Of a stretch of 64,000 nucleotides of DNA, positions 1 through 9,990 are shown piece after piece. How positions within the stretch are numbered: position 1 is the first letter of the stretch; each line of letters starts with the position of its first letter. The translations under genes were made by a program, and so were the position numbers. The notes under the pieces are model-generated. The model was not told the DNA's origin and made no database searches. It was given only the letters and a program-made list of their open reading frames with translations. The DNA comes from Misgurnus anguillicaudatus (lineage: Eukaryota > Chordata > Actinopteri > Cypriniformes > Cobitidae), in assembly GCF_027580225.2 (NCBI RefSeq), contig NW_027395283.1, forward strand, positions 6,452,501 through 6,516,500. Direction: 5' to 3'.

Positions 1-2039
1 CGGTTGGACCGCGATACATAGAGATTGAAGTGGGTTTCATACCCGAGAAAGTGGTCCGGGACCACGGGGAACATAGCGGTCGGACCGCATAAGAGAAAGT
101 GAAAGTGGTAAGAAAGCCACGAAAAAGTTGAAAAGACTAAGAGAATATTGGTATTTGAAAAAGTTTTATTGTAAGCAATATTGTTAAGTTGTGCTAAAGA
201 ATAGGAATTTGAAACTTACTGAAGATTGTACGGAATGGCTGTTTATTTGTAAATGTGCCCTCTGCTTGCTACCGGTATATTATCAGCTTTACTGTGAGTA
301 TATTTTAATTCAACTTCTTCTTTGGATAAATATTTTTATTGATTTTTGCTGCCAGTGAATTGCAATTCAGTGTTATCTTTTTACGAAATATTTTTAACAA
401 AGTTTTTACTTAATCTTATATCTTAGGTTTTAATTCAATTCTCTATTTTTCTTATTCAATTTTATTATCAGTAATTTTTACTTAATTGTATATCTTAAAT
501 TTTTATTCAATTTTCTATTTCTACGAAGACATTTTATTTTGAGTCAGATTTATGATCAGTACATTTTAATTTAGCATCCTAAAATCTGAGTATTGTCTAT
601 TATTATAAGTAAAATCGTAATTCAGTTTTTATGTGTTCAGTTGTTAATCGTTTTACTGTAAGTGAAATTGGAATAAAATTTCTAGTTTTAAAAGCCGTCG
701 GATTCCGTCTTTAGACAATTTATTGTGGTTGCAATTTACTGTCAGCAAATTTTAACTCAATTTGTAGAAAAGCATATTTTATATCCTGTGTATATTATAT
801 TTTACTATTGTGTGTATTTGGGGGATTTTGTTTAGTATCATTTCATTTACACGGTACAAGTGTAGACGGATCCAGATTTTATTTTTGTTTTATTAGTGTG
901 AATGTGTGATTCTCCGGAGTTGTCTAGTGTTATTTCATGTTTAAAGGAGTAGACGTTTCTGCAGTATATTTTATGTTTATTGTATTTTAGTGTGGATGTT
1001 CATTTTCTTATTTCATTCCGGGGTGTGACTCGGAAAGAAAGAGTGGTTTATTTGTAGTTGATTTTAAAATAAATTGAAATTGAGAATTGATTTCGGTGAA
1101 TTTATTACCAGAAGAGATTGTTTCATATTTAACAGATTCTAAAATAAGGGAGAGAAAACTGTGAACTTTTCAGCTCGTAGCGTAATTTAGTTTCACTTTA
1201 GAAGTCGTGCTCTTATTCTGTTGTTTGTCCGCTACGGGGCTGTAGTTTTACTTTCATTTTGGAAAAATAAAATTGAAGTAGTTATATATTATAGAGTATC
1301 CGTGGTAAAAAGGCGTGCGGAAGAGAGATAAACCCAGTCCGAGATAGACAAGAGACATAAAGTGTTGAAATGTAAAAGATTCAAACGGTTACTTATATCT
1401 AATAGTTTTGATTGCAGTATTGGGACAGGGTTTAATAAAAATCAACCGACTCTGTTTGAAACTCAGCCATGGTTATCATAAAAGTGTACAGTGCCTGTGA
1501 ATTGATTGAGACGCATATTGTATAAATTGTTTTGACTTCTAATAAGAATATTGTAACTTTTAGGAAAAACGTTAGAATATTAGTGAGATCAGTAAAGAGA
1601 TTAGAGAACAAGTGTTTAATATCATTAAATTTGTTGGGCTTTGACAGATTTTAAATTTCAAATTTGACAAGTATTATATAATGAATGTAGTTTGAATTTT
1701 GACAAGAATTACATATTACTGGATTGAATTCGCTTTAAGTTTTGACAACGCCTTGAATCCTCTTTAACCGTCATCGACTGAAGAGTTGAATATTATTATA
1801 TTTTAATTTCAAAAAGAAGTTAACATTACTGAATTTTATTGTCTGGCAAGTATTAAATATTATTAAAGTGAACTTTAATTTTGATAAAGAGGTGATTATT
1901 ATTAATTTGACTAAGAAAACACAGAAAATAATTTTGTGAGAGTCTTTTGTGTATTTACAGAAGGACTGGCATCAAATAACATTGAAAGGAAGAATAAACA
2001 ACACATTCAGGGTAAGAACTACTTCAGTGGGAAAATAAA
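1..2039 (+). other. Long noncoding retroviral leader
   Basis: About 2 kb precede the first gag ATG at 2040, without a convincing ORF. The first 90 bases are GC-rich and carry dyads built on GGTC/GACC: one at 1-11, a 15-base palindrome at 51-65 and a 13-base near-palindrome at 76-88. The rest is very A/T-rich, with many TTTTA/TTCAATTT-like runs. Retroviral leaders usually hold the primer-binding site, the dimerisation palindrome and the packaging signal. The primer-binding site should directly follow the 5' LTR and is not recognisable here, so it is probably just upstream of the window. The leader is unusually long compared with the few hundred bases common in simple retroviruses. Confidence 0.55.
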
Positions 2040-3704
2040 ATGAAAACTCTTAAGGAACGATGGGAGAACAAAGATAGGGAGAAGAAAATTCAGAAATTAA
2101 AAGAAATATATGAGGATTGGAAGCAAACGAAAAGATATGAAGAAAAAAAGGTTAAGTCTGAAAGAAATTAGAATACAGGAAGGAGATGCAAACTGCAACT
2201 TTCTGAGAAAGAATGTACAGGAAGCAGGGTTTGTGTGTAAGAAGAAACATGAGAGGAAATGAAGAGATGCGAAGCTAAGGAGAAAGAGAGAGAGACAGCT
2301 CAGCTGATGAGACAACATAAAGAGCTGGCTGTGCAGGGAGAACAGGTGAAAGCAACACTGGAGAAAGAAATAAGGGAACAATGGAATAGTGTAGTACAGG
2401 AAAGGACATTTCAGCCCAGAGCACAAAGCACCCCAGGAGAAACATTGAGCAGCAGATTTATAACAGTGGATGAGACTGGGAGTCAGATAGAGGTTGAAAA
2501 TCAGGGAACATATCCAGTGGAAATCAGAGGAGAAATGAGGATGGGTAAGAGGATGAGAGAGGAGAGCAAATATAACTCCAATATAAAGACACCAAAGAAA
2601 GAACAGGAAAGAGAAGAACAGGAATATAGGGAACTAGGTCTCATTCGAGGGATACCAAATATGTGCCCACTAGTGGACACAAATGGAAACTTAGAATATA
2701 AACCATGGTCATTCACAGACATGGGAGCTATCCTTGCAAAGTTACCTCATATCACGAGTGGAGGGGGTAAATGGATAGGGAAGGTAATAACTTTGACGCA
2801 GGGCCATACGTTGGCGATAGGAGACCTGAGGGCATTATTGGGACAGGTACTGACTGTAGGACAGATCACGGAAATTGAGCAAGAGGCAGGAACGGTTGGG
2901 ATATATGATGACCACCCATATTGTCAAGTGGCATCAGTTTGGGGAAAGGCCCTGCGAAAGCTGTACCCAGCGCCAGCAGGCACCCTTTATAATATCAAAT
3001 TTTCTCCAAAAGGGGAAGAAACAGCAGCAGCATAACTGAGTCGATGCAAAGGAGAATGGGAAGAGCACACTGGGGCTCATCCACATGCAGACAAAATACA
3101 GGAACACATTTTCAGAGCTGCTGTATTGGAAGGGACTCCTAAATCTGTACAAGATGAAATAAAAGCCAACCCCGATTTACCAGGTGCTGTATGTGAGGTT
3201 TGGGAACGACATTTCCTTCATCACATGTCTAGGGCGAACGAAAAAGAAAAAGTAGGGGAAGTAGAGGAATTGAAAAAACAGTTGCTAAGATTACAGTTGC
3301 AGGAAGCCAGATCTAAAATAAATGAAGAAAAAGGGGAAAAGAAGGATAAACAAATGGTAGTTCAGGAAATGAAAACCCCTCCAAGATACAACAAAGAACA
3401 GGAAGCTGACCCATCAAATGTAGAATGGGAAAGAACCACCCAAAGACCAATATACTACTCCAATAGAGGTAGGGGTGGGGATTACAATAGGGGGAGGGGA
3501 AGAGTACAGTATCAAGAAGGGTGTTTCCGTTGTGGTCGTCCGGGACACTTCACCCGTGATTGTCGGCAACCTGAACTCGGAGCCCAACAGAGACCATCTC
3601 GGGGCAGAGGCCATAACAAACACATGGCCTCTAACGTGGAAAAAGCACCACGACCACACTCCCAGTACCCTTTGTCCATTAGAGGGGAAGGGGAGTGGTA
3701 CTGA
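2040..3704 (+). pseudogene. gag: Retroviral gag (broken)
   Basis: A lysine/glutamate-rich, coiled-coil-like N-terminus opens at ATG 2040 and is cut by a TAG at 2169-2171; further stops follow before the frame reopens at 2259. From 2259 to 3704 one frame runs through with a single internal TAA at 3033-3035. The segment at about 2640-3000 is the capsid-like part (motif RGIPNMCPLVDTNG at its start). From about 3460 an RGRG-rich basic stretch leads into one CCHC zinc knuckle, CFRCGRPGHFTRDC, the nucleocapsid RNA-binding motif. The frame closes at TGA 3702-3704 and protease follows in the same frame, suggesting readthrough expression in the active ancestor. Gag would package genomic RNA and form the particle. 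With several stops it is a pseudogene here. Confidence 0.85.
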
Positions 3705-5909
3705 GACAGCCCACGGAACGACCTCAGCAGGGCTAGGGCGGAACCCTTGCTGACTTTGGAGGTGAACTCACGTCCTGTTGAATTACTGGTGGATACTGGG
3801 GCAACATAATCCACACTGAACTATGAACTTCCAAAAAATCTTATTTCAGACGAAACCACTGAAGTAAGGGGGTTTTCCGGGGCTATAACTAGACTGCCAT
3901 TCTCCAAAGAACTCACAGTGCAGTGCATGAAAAAACAATCACTGACTCACTCTTTTCTGCTGTCATATTCCTCACCGACAAATTTGTTGGGAAGAGACTT
4001 GCTAGTGAAACTTGGAGCTGAAATCCTATGCAGCCTGGAGGGGATTATAGTAACTATGAAAAATGGTATCACCATGAACTGTTCCATCATGACCACAATG
4101 AGAACGCATGGACAATGGTTACTTTCTGCAAACACCTCTCCACAGGGAGCTGACATTTACTGGGGGAGGGTGCTTCTGGGGGACACAGGGGACACCCTGA
4201 ATGATCTGTACTGTCAATAGGAACCTTGGAAATTATCATTAGCGCCATACACTCAGCTAATAGATCCACTTCATGTCACTTTGTTTTATGATAGAACACA
4301 AGAGTACTGGTACCAAGAACAATTTGATAACATCGCAGGAGAACAATGGGAAATTTGTGGGGCAGGAATAATGATAGGCAAAGAGGGAGTGGCAGCTATA
4401 GTAGAACTTACCCCCGAACAGGAACAATGGTATAGAATGAGGGAAGAGGCATCACCCCATATATCATTATTAGTACATCCCCAACACCAAGCTAAAGATC
4501 TAGGACCAATGGTAAAGAAGGGAATAAATTTAAGAGATTGGAGGGAAACCCAACTTCCTGGTGTAAAATATTCACCTAGCTCAGGGTATTATTTGATCAC
4601 ACAAGAAACAAAAGACAGACACTGTAGTGTTGGAACACGAATGGATCACAAGATCGCATGGTAGGGAGAAAAGTGATCATGAAGATGCTGAAACAATGTT
4701 GAAAAGTTTGCCGATCAATTATGGACACAGAGTCCCACAGATGTAGGGTTTTGTAAAAATTACCCAGAAATTTCGTTCGAGCTGACATGTGATGATCCAA
4801 TTTTGGAGGCCTCAATACAAGCACAAACCAAAGGCAGAGGAAGGTATCAAAGATACCAATGAAGGTTTGTTTAACCGCAGGGGTTTTAGAGTATGATGAT
4901 TCCAATTGGAACACACCCATTCTGCCTGTGGAAAAACAAAACACAGGGAAATTCAGAATGGCACATGATTTGAGAACAATCAATCAAATCATTAAAACTA
5001 CAACTTTACCTGTTCCAAACCCATACACTTCTCTGAATTAAATCACTTAAAATCAATCATGGTATACTTGCATCGATCTCGCTAATGCTTTCTTCTGTTA
5101 ACCTCTTGCAGAGCACGTGAGGGACATTGTTTGACCATACTCACCGCACACTCTGTGGTAACTTATGTTAATTAATCATCATTTATAATTTCCACTCTGA
5201 GACAAAGACGGTTGGAAAAAAGTCTGCACAACTAAATTTGGTTTTCACACATGAGGGCATAAACATGGCCTCATATTGGACAGAAGGAGAACCCCATGAC
5301 TGTTGTATGACCGTGGAAAGGGAAGAGAAAATTAGACCAGATTTGTTGACACAAATCATTCCGGAGGGAGTTATGGTGTTTTCAGATGGATGTTGTTTCA
5401 GAGATTCGAGTGGAACACTGAGGTCAGGAATAGGTATTGCAGCACTGCAAGAGGAAGAGATTCAAATATTGAGAGCAGAACCTTTACAGGGACATCAGTC
5501 AGCTCAGAGAGCGTAAATTGTGGCAATGACAAAGGCTTTGGAGTGGGGAGAGGGAAAAATAATTAACATTTTTAGTGACTATGCCTATGAAGTGGGTGCA
5601 GTAGTAACAGAATTACCTAAGTGGAAAAGATATGGTTTTATGGCAGCTAACAACAAACCTATTAAACATCAGGAAGACATCATAGCATTAGCAGCAGCTA
5701 TTTTGAGACCCAACTAGGTGGCGATCATAAAGTGCAAAGGTAATGATAACAGTAACTCAGATGCGGCACAAGGTAACCGGATAGCGGACATGGCAGTAAA
5801 GATAGGTGCAGAGTACGTAACACAGATGGTATTGCAGAATGCCACACAAGAATGTACCACCGACATTTTGCATGATCCAAACATAGCAGTAGAACAAGAT
5901 AAAGCATGA
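3705..5909 (+). pseudogene. pol: Retroviral protease, partial RT and RNase H (broken pol)
   Basis: The aspartic protease core LLVDTGAT is at about 3783-3806, directly followed by a TAA (3807-3809). Further protease sequence with NLLGRDLL lies at about 3980-4003. Another stop is at 4218-4220. An RT fingers segment (motif NTPILPVEKQNTGKFRMAHD) is at about 4909-4970, and RT motif A (CIDLANAFF) at about 5071. The YXDD catalytic box and most of the palm, thumb and connection are missing between about 5110 and 5240. RNase H begins near 5370 with VFSDG. Its catalytic Glu position (AQRA-E in relatives) is a TAA at 5514-5516, and the later GNRIADMA block is at about 5776-5800. The parts are spread over more than one frame. 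The copy could not make reverse transcriptase. Confidence 0.85.
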
Positions 5910-5919
5910 AGAAAAATCC

Positions 5920-6726
5920 ATGTGGCTCCAAAAAGGAACTGTATGGACGCAAACTGGCTGGGTAGGGCATGACGGTAGACCCGTAACTCTGCCCAGCATG
6001 GTAAAACCCCTTCTCACTCAAGCACACACCCCCTCACATGTTGGAATCAAACAACCCGTGTCCAATCTTAACCAGTGGTGGCACCCATACCTGGCTGCTA
6101 CAGTTAAAGAATTTATCGCTAACTGCAGGGTATGCTCCATAAACAATGTACGTGCTGGAGTGAAATGTGCCCCAGGTGTCTTCCCGCCACGGGGACCTGG
6201 TGAGGAAGTGGTTATCGATTACACAGACATGGGGGACAGAGTGGAAGGTAAACGGTATCTTTTGGTTTTCGTGGATGTGTTTTCAGGTTGGCCAGAGGCG
6301 TGGCCCACGGGGAAGGAAGATTCGATTTCGGTGATTAAGTGTTTGATTAACCAATATATTCCGCGTCACGGTTTTCCACGAATTATTAGCTCAGACAACG
6401 GTACACATTTTAAGAATACAGATTTGCAAAAGGTTGAGAGTGCACTGGGATTACGCTTCCGTTTCGGTACCGTATACCATCCTCAATCACAGGGTAAGGT
6501 CGAACGCATGAATCTCACACTGAAAACAAAAATCGCCAAAATCTGTACACAGATGAAAGTGAACTGGGTAACGGCGTTGCCTTTGGCACTTTTGTCTGTA
6601 CGATCGTCCATTAACCGCATGACGTCATTCACACCGTTCGAACTTTTGACAGGTCGCTCATTTCCTGGTCCGTTCAACCCAGTGCACCCTGAACAGATAA
6701 AAATCTCGATCACAGAACATAATTAA
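5920..6726 (+). pseudogene. pol: Retroviral integrase, open over 268 codons
   Basis: This is the best preserved part of the provirus. An HHCC zinc-binding domain (H in AHTPSH, then CRVC) is followed by the catalytic core. The three acidic residues of the DDE triad lie in VIDYTDM, SSDNGTH and GKVERMN, with normal spacing. The core ends in a PFELLTGRSFPGP block as in gamma/epsilon-type integrases. The usual C-terminal SH3-like domain is not recognisable before the stop at 6724-6726. It is shifted by one frame from the RNase H part, so it is no longer joined to the rest of pol. Integrase would insert viral cDNA into host DNA. The downstream neighbour is the macro domain, which is not a standard retroviral part. 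Confidence 0.9.
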
Positions 6727-6730
6727 CCAA

Positions 6731-7321
6731 ATGATATTGTTTCAAGTTTTTCTAAACAGAAAACCATCTCTCATGAATATCCAGATGAATTGGGTGCTCC
6801 TAAGGGATATGGTAAGATTGGACCTGCAGAAACTGCAGGACCAAAAGGGGGAATCCAACACAGGGGAACAACAGCAGGTTGACATTTCCCAACAGAACAC
6901 AAAAGTTACACTCAAAGAACTAAAGGGGGATTATTCAACAGTCCAGAACATAAAGCATTAGCTCACTGCATTAGCAAAGATTGTGCATTTGGAAAAGGAA
7001 TAGCATTGGAATTCAGAAAAAGATATGGAGTAGACAAAGTAGTTTGACAACGGAAAATAGTGGGACAGTGCGCGGTAACACAGGAAGGGCAAAAAGAACA
7101 ATTTTTCAAAAGAGAAAGCCAAAGATTTGCCAAAATACGACACATTGAGACAGGCAATAAAATAACTCAAAAAACACTGTGAAGAACAAAGGGTAAAAAA
7201 GTTGGCTATACCCAGGATTGGGTGTGGTCTGGATAGATTAGAGTGGGAAAAAGTAAGGGATTTAATCAAAGAAGAGTTCAAAAACACTGAAATAACCATT
7301 ACTGTGTATGTAAGGGAATAA
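6731..7321 (+). pseudogene. OARD1/TARG1-like macro domain carried by the retrovirus (broken)
   Basis: Between integrase and the env remnant there is a macro-domain sequence very close to vertebrate OARD1 (TARG1/C6orf130), which removes ADP-ribose from acidic residues and deacylates O-acetyl-ADP-ribose. Visible blocks, in order: LKELKGD (first strand, about 6911), ALAHCISKDC and FGKGIALEF (ADP-ribose-binding loop, about 6955-7015), a SKEK block (7106-7117) at the position of the catalytic lysine, KAKDLPKYDTL (about 7115-7147), and IPRIGCGLDRLEW with the catalytic-type Asp (about 7207-7245). The domain ends TVYVRE then TAA at 7319-7321. Length (about 145 codons from the first strand) fits the 152-residue family. 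It is inactive: a one-base frameshift near 6930, a TGA at 7048-7050, a second frame change near 7100 and a further in-frame stop near 7163. Whether the ancestor made it as a pol extension or a separate protein is not clear. Confidence 0.87.
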
Positions 7322-7339
7322 TAAGTGGAAAAAAGGGGA

Positions 7340-8250
7340 GATTGTGATTGTGAAGTATTTTACTATTTTTCAAATATTTTACATTTTATTTTGAGATTTT
7401 TAAAATATTTTACAGTTTCTATTTCATGATTATCAAATATTTGACACTTTTCTATTTTCAGATTTTAAAGATTTTACATTTGAATATTTTACAACTTCCA
7501 AGTATTTTACAGTTTACTATTTTTGGTGATTTTTAAAGGTGTTACATTTTACCATTTTCATGAGTTTCAAGTATTTCACATGTGACTATTTTTTGAGAAT
7601 TTCAAAGATTTTACATTTTTCTACATATTGTGATTTTCAAGGGTTTTCCAGTTTACAATATTTTATGATTTTCAAAGGACTTACATTTTAATATATCCTT
7701 TTGTGAGCATCTTTGAAAATATTTGATAAAATTCTACAATTTTCATATATCCTTTCAGGAGTATTTTTTAATAATATTGTTTTACATGTTTATGGATTAT
7801 TTTACAAAGGCATTTTGAAGACATTTTACAATTATCTTGAATTAAAATATATTGTGGTATAGATTTGTAGGCTTATCAGTTTACTTTTAACGTGTGTGTT
7901 TTGAAATTATTTTACATCCAGTTTCACTATATTTTACAGCCTTCATCTATATTTTTATAAATGTTTTATAATTCTTTTATTTCTGGGATATATAACATTT
8001 TTATTACGTGACAGTTTTTAGAGGAATATTTACTATATTTTGGTTATATTTGACAGTGTGTAGAGGAAATTCTTTTGCTATATTTTACAGGACGTTTATA
8101 ATAAATGTTCACCAAATTAAAATTTTTCACACTTCTTTTACGATATTCTATATTCTAAGGTTTGTGCCTATCTTCTTAGAATATTTTCAAGCCGAGATAA
8201 GATTTACACGAAATTATATATTTGTGGTAGTGCCTGTTGAAATAAATAAA
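7340..8250 (+). repeat. T-rich degenerate TTTTACA repeats in the env position
   Basis: About 900 bases with strong T bias on the + strand repeat a core like ATTTTACA(G) every 30-45 bases, more than a dozen times (for example near 7350, 7377, 7410, 7470, 7490, 7508, 7790 and 7930). The spacers often contain CTATTTTC or GATTTTCAAA. No reading frame of note is present. In a provirus this stretch should encode the Env surface subunit, so env appears replaced by, or decayed into, a degenerate tandem repeat. Several copies read TTTTACAG, resembling 3' splice acceptors. Confidence 0.6.
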
Positions 8251-8261
8251 TAAACAAAGAA

Positions 8262-8504
8262 ATAAAGTGGCAAAATTCAGGGATTAAGAACCCATGTAAT
8301 AGCTGGATGACAAAATGGTTTGGGCAATACAGCGCACTGATAACCTCATTGATAATGTCTATTGCGGTGGCGGCAGCAATAATAGTAAACTGTGGATGTT
8401 GTTGTATGCCATGTATCAGATCTTTGTGTAACAGGTATATCGTGAAGACGGTGGAGGGAAAGGATCCTCCACCGTATCAGATGCCACTGCTAGGAGGAGG
8501 ATGA
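8262..8504 (+). pseudogene. env: Env transmembrane-subunit C-terminus
   Basis: The open stretch carries a Trp-rich pre-membrane segment (SWMTKWFGQY), a hydrophobic membrane-spanning helix (about 8335-8394), a cysteine cluster CGCCCMPC and a short basic tail ending in LLGGG before TGA at 8502-8504. This matches the end of gamma/epsilon-type retroviral Env: membrane anchor, palmitoylation-type cysteines and cytoplasmic tail. The signal peptide, surface subunit, fusion peptide and heptad repeats are absent upstream. The polypurine tract and 3' LTR follow within 45 bases, the expected position for the end of env. Confidence 0.75.
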
Positions 8505-8545
8505 ACCAGTGGTTGATCTCCTGTAAAGGAGATCAAAAGGGGGAA

Positions 8546-9170
8546 TGAAGGAAAATGAGAACATTTCCCACATCAGTATATCCTTTCATTATTAATAATT
8601 GCATTGCTTCTAATATTATAAAGCAGTTATGAGTATTAATATTTAGCAGTTTATCACATAGTATTGAAATCAGTTATGTTTATGATCGGTCTTATTTGTT
8701 GTGCATGATCAAAGCTTATATATGAATCCATTGCATTTGACTCTAAAAGGTCATGTCTGCAGAATTTTGGAGGCTTGCAGTCTTGTGTGGTATGTATGTA
8801 TGTGTGTTTTTTAACTTTTGCTTTGCAGAGACACCTGGGGAGAAAAACAGGATGTCGGGGCGACAGGGTGAACTAAAGGTCAATGTTGTTTATAGCAGCA
8901 TGAACTTCTGAGACAGAAGTACAACTTTCCATCGAACAGGCCCCCACCCAACTACACATATATATTTTTGGGGTCAGAGGGAAAGGCAGATCAGATCAAC
9001 CGCTCCTCGGGGGACCTGTTTCTGCATTGGTGTTGTGTAAGGACAGGGACAGTTTTGACCCAGAGCTCTGTAATACTTCATTTGAGATACTTATTAAAAA
9101 TAATTTGATTTGAGTTACGTGTCTGATCTCCTCATTCAAAGAACATGCAGGACATTTAAAGTCCAACACA
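8546..9170 (+). repeat. 3' LTR of the retrovirus
   Basis: A purine run (AAAAGGGGGAA, about 8535-8545) ends just before TG at 8546, the usual polypurine tract/LTR junction. The LTR is taken to end with ACA at 9170. A possible TATA element (CTTATATATGAA) is near 8715 and an ATTAAA polyadenylation-type signal at 9093-9098. The 5' partner is outside the window, so the right edge is uncertain by some tens of bases. Confidence 0.6.
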
Positions 9171-9684
9171 ATTTAAACACAAGGTTGATTTTCGCAACCT
9201 CGACCGTACGCATTCACCAAACGTTATCCCGGCGAGCTTCGCCACTGATTTAGAATAACATCCAAGAATATTTTAATGTTTGACTACTTGAATATACTTT
9301 TTATCAACAGTTTAATGTCATATATTGTAATAAAACAGATCTACTCACCACACTTCGAGCTTGCAGCACTCCAGTGAAGACAGCAATGTACCAGCTCTAC
9401 GTTAACTGGCTCAGGAGAACAATGCGCATGTCCTTTCTTTCTTGGCGCCGTTTTTTTAAACGAATACAACATAGTGATGATGCAGGACAAATCACTTTTT
9501 AGCATTAATACTGCATTTTCTGTAGGATACACATATAATTCGAGTTTATTGCAATACACGTACACACACACAAACACACACACACACACACACACACAAT
9601 GTCTACGGTTTAGAATTTGTATGGGTCTGTATCTGCATAAAAATACCCCAAAACACAATGTGCATATAGCCCTTACGAAAATTT
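9171..9684. other. Intergenic DNA with CA microsatellite
   Basis: No gene is seen. A CA repeat, interrupted once, runs from about 9561 to 9598. Short ORFs here are made by the repeat. Confidence 0.6.
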
Positions 9685-9990
9685 ACCATGGTTTTATTGT
9701 GGTAAAAGTGTAAACATGTTTTTTTGGTGTATTGGTTACTAGCAAAACCATGGTTCTACTATGTTTTTTGTTTTTGTTTTAACTATAGTAAAACCATGGT
9801 TAATTTTCTACATGAAAGTATAATAGCCCATTGAAAAAAGAGACAGCCTAGCTAACGAAAATTAAGCATGTTTTTTTGTGGTACAGTAAAATGTTTTTTG
9901 GTATTGATTAGGCCTACTATTGGCAAAACCATGGTTTTACTAGAGTATGTTTTTTTTTTTGTTTAAACTGTAGTAAACCATTTAATTTAA
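9685..9990. repeat. Interspersed AACCATGGTTTT-type repeat, copy 1
   Basis: The palindrome ACCATGGT with flanking TTTTACT/AGTAAAA recurs here several times. The same family appears at 20735-20960, 22325-22460 and 27765-27865, so it is a dispersed element. It resembles a degenerate short inverted-repeat transposon. I cannot name the family. Confidence 0.5.

Larger units (their letters stand above)
1..9170 (+). mobile_element. Decayed class I endogenous retrovirus, 5' LTR outside window
   Basis: The order seen is leader, gag with a zinc knuckle, protease, reverse transcriptase start, RNase H, integrase, a macro domain, an Env transmembrane tail, a polypurine tract (around 8535-8545) and an LTR. 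Gag and protease lie in the same frame, separated by a TGA at 3702-3704. This is the gag-pol stop-readthrough plan known from gammaretroviruses and some epsilonretroviruses. The integrase and RNase H motifs also resemble the gamma/epsilon group. The copy is dead: several in-frame stops and frameshifts, loss of most of the RT palm and thumb, and no env surface region. The 5' LTR must lie upstream of base 1, so the start is the window edge and the target duplication cannot be checked. Class assignment is from motifs; an RT or integrase phylogeny would settle it. Confidence 0.9.
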
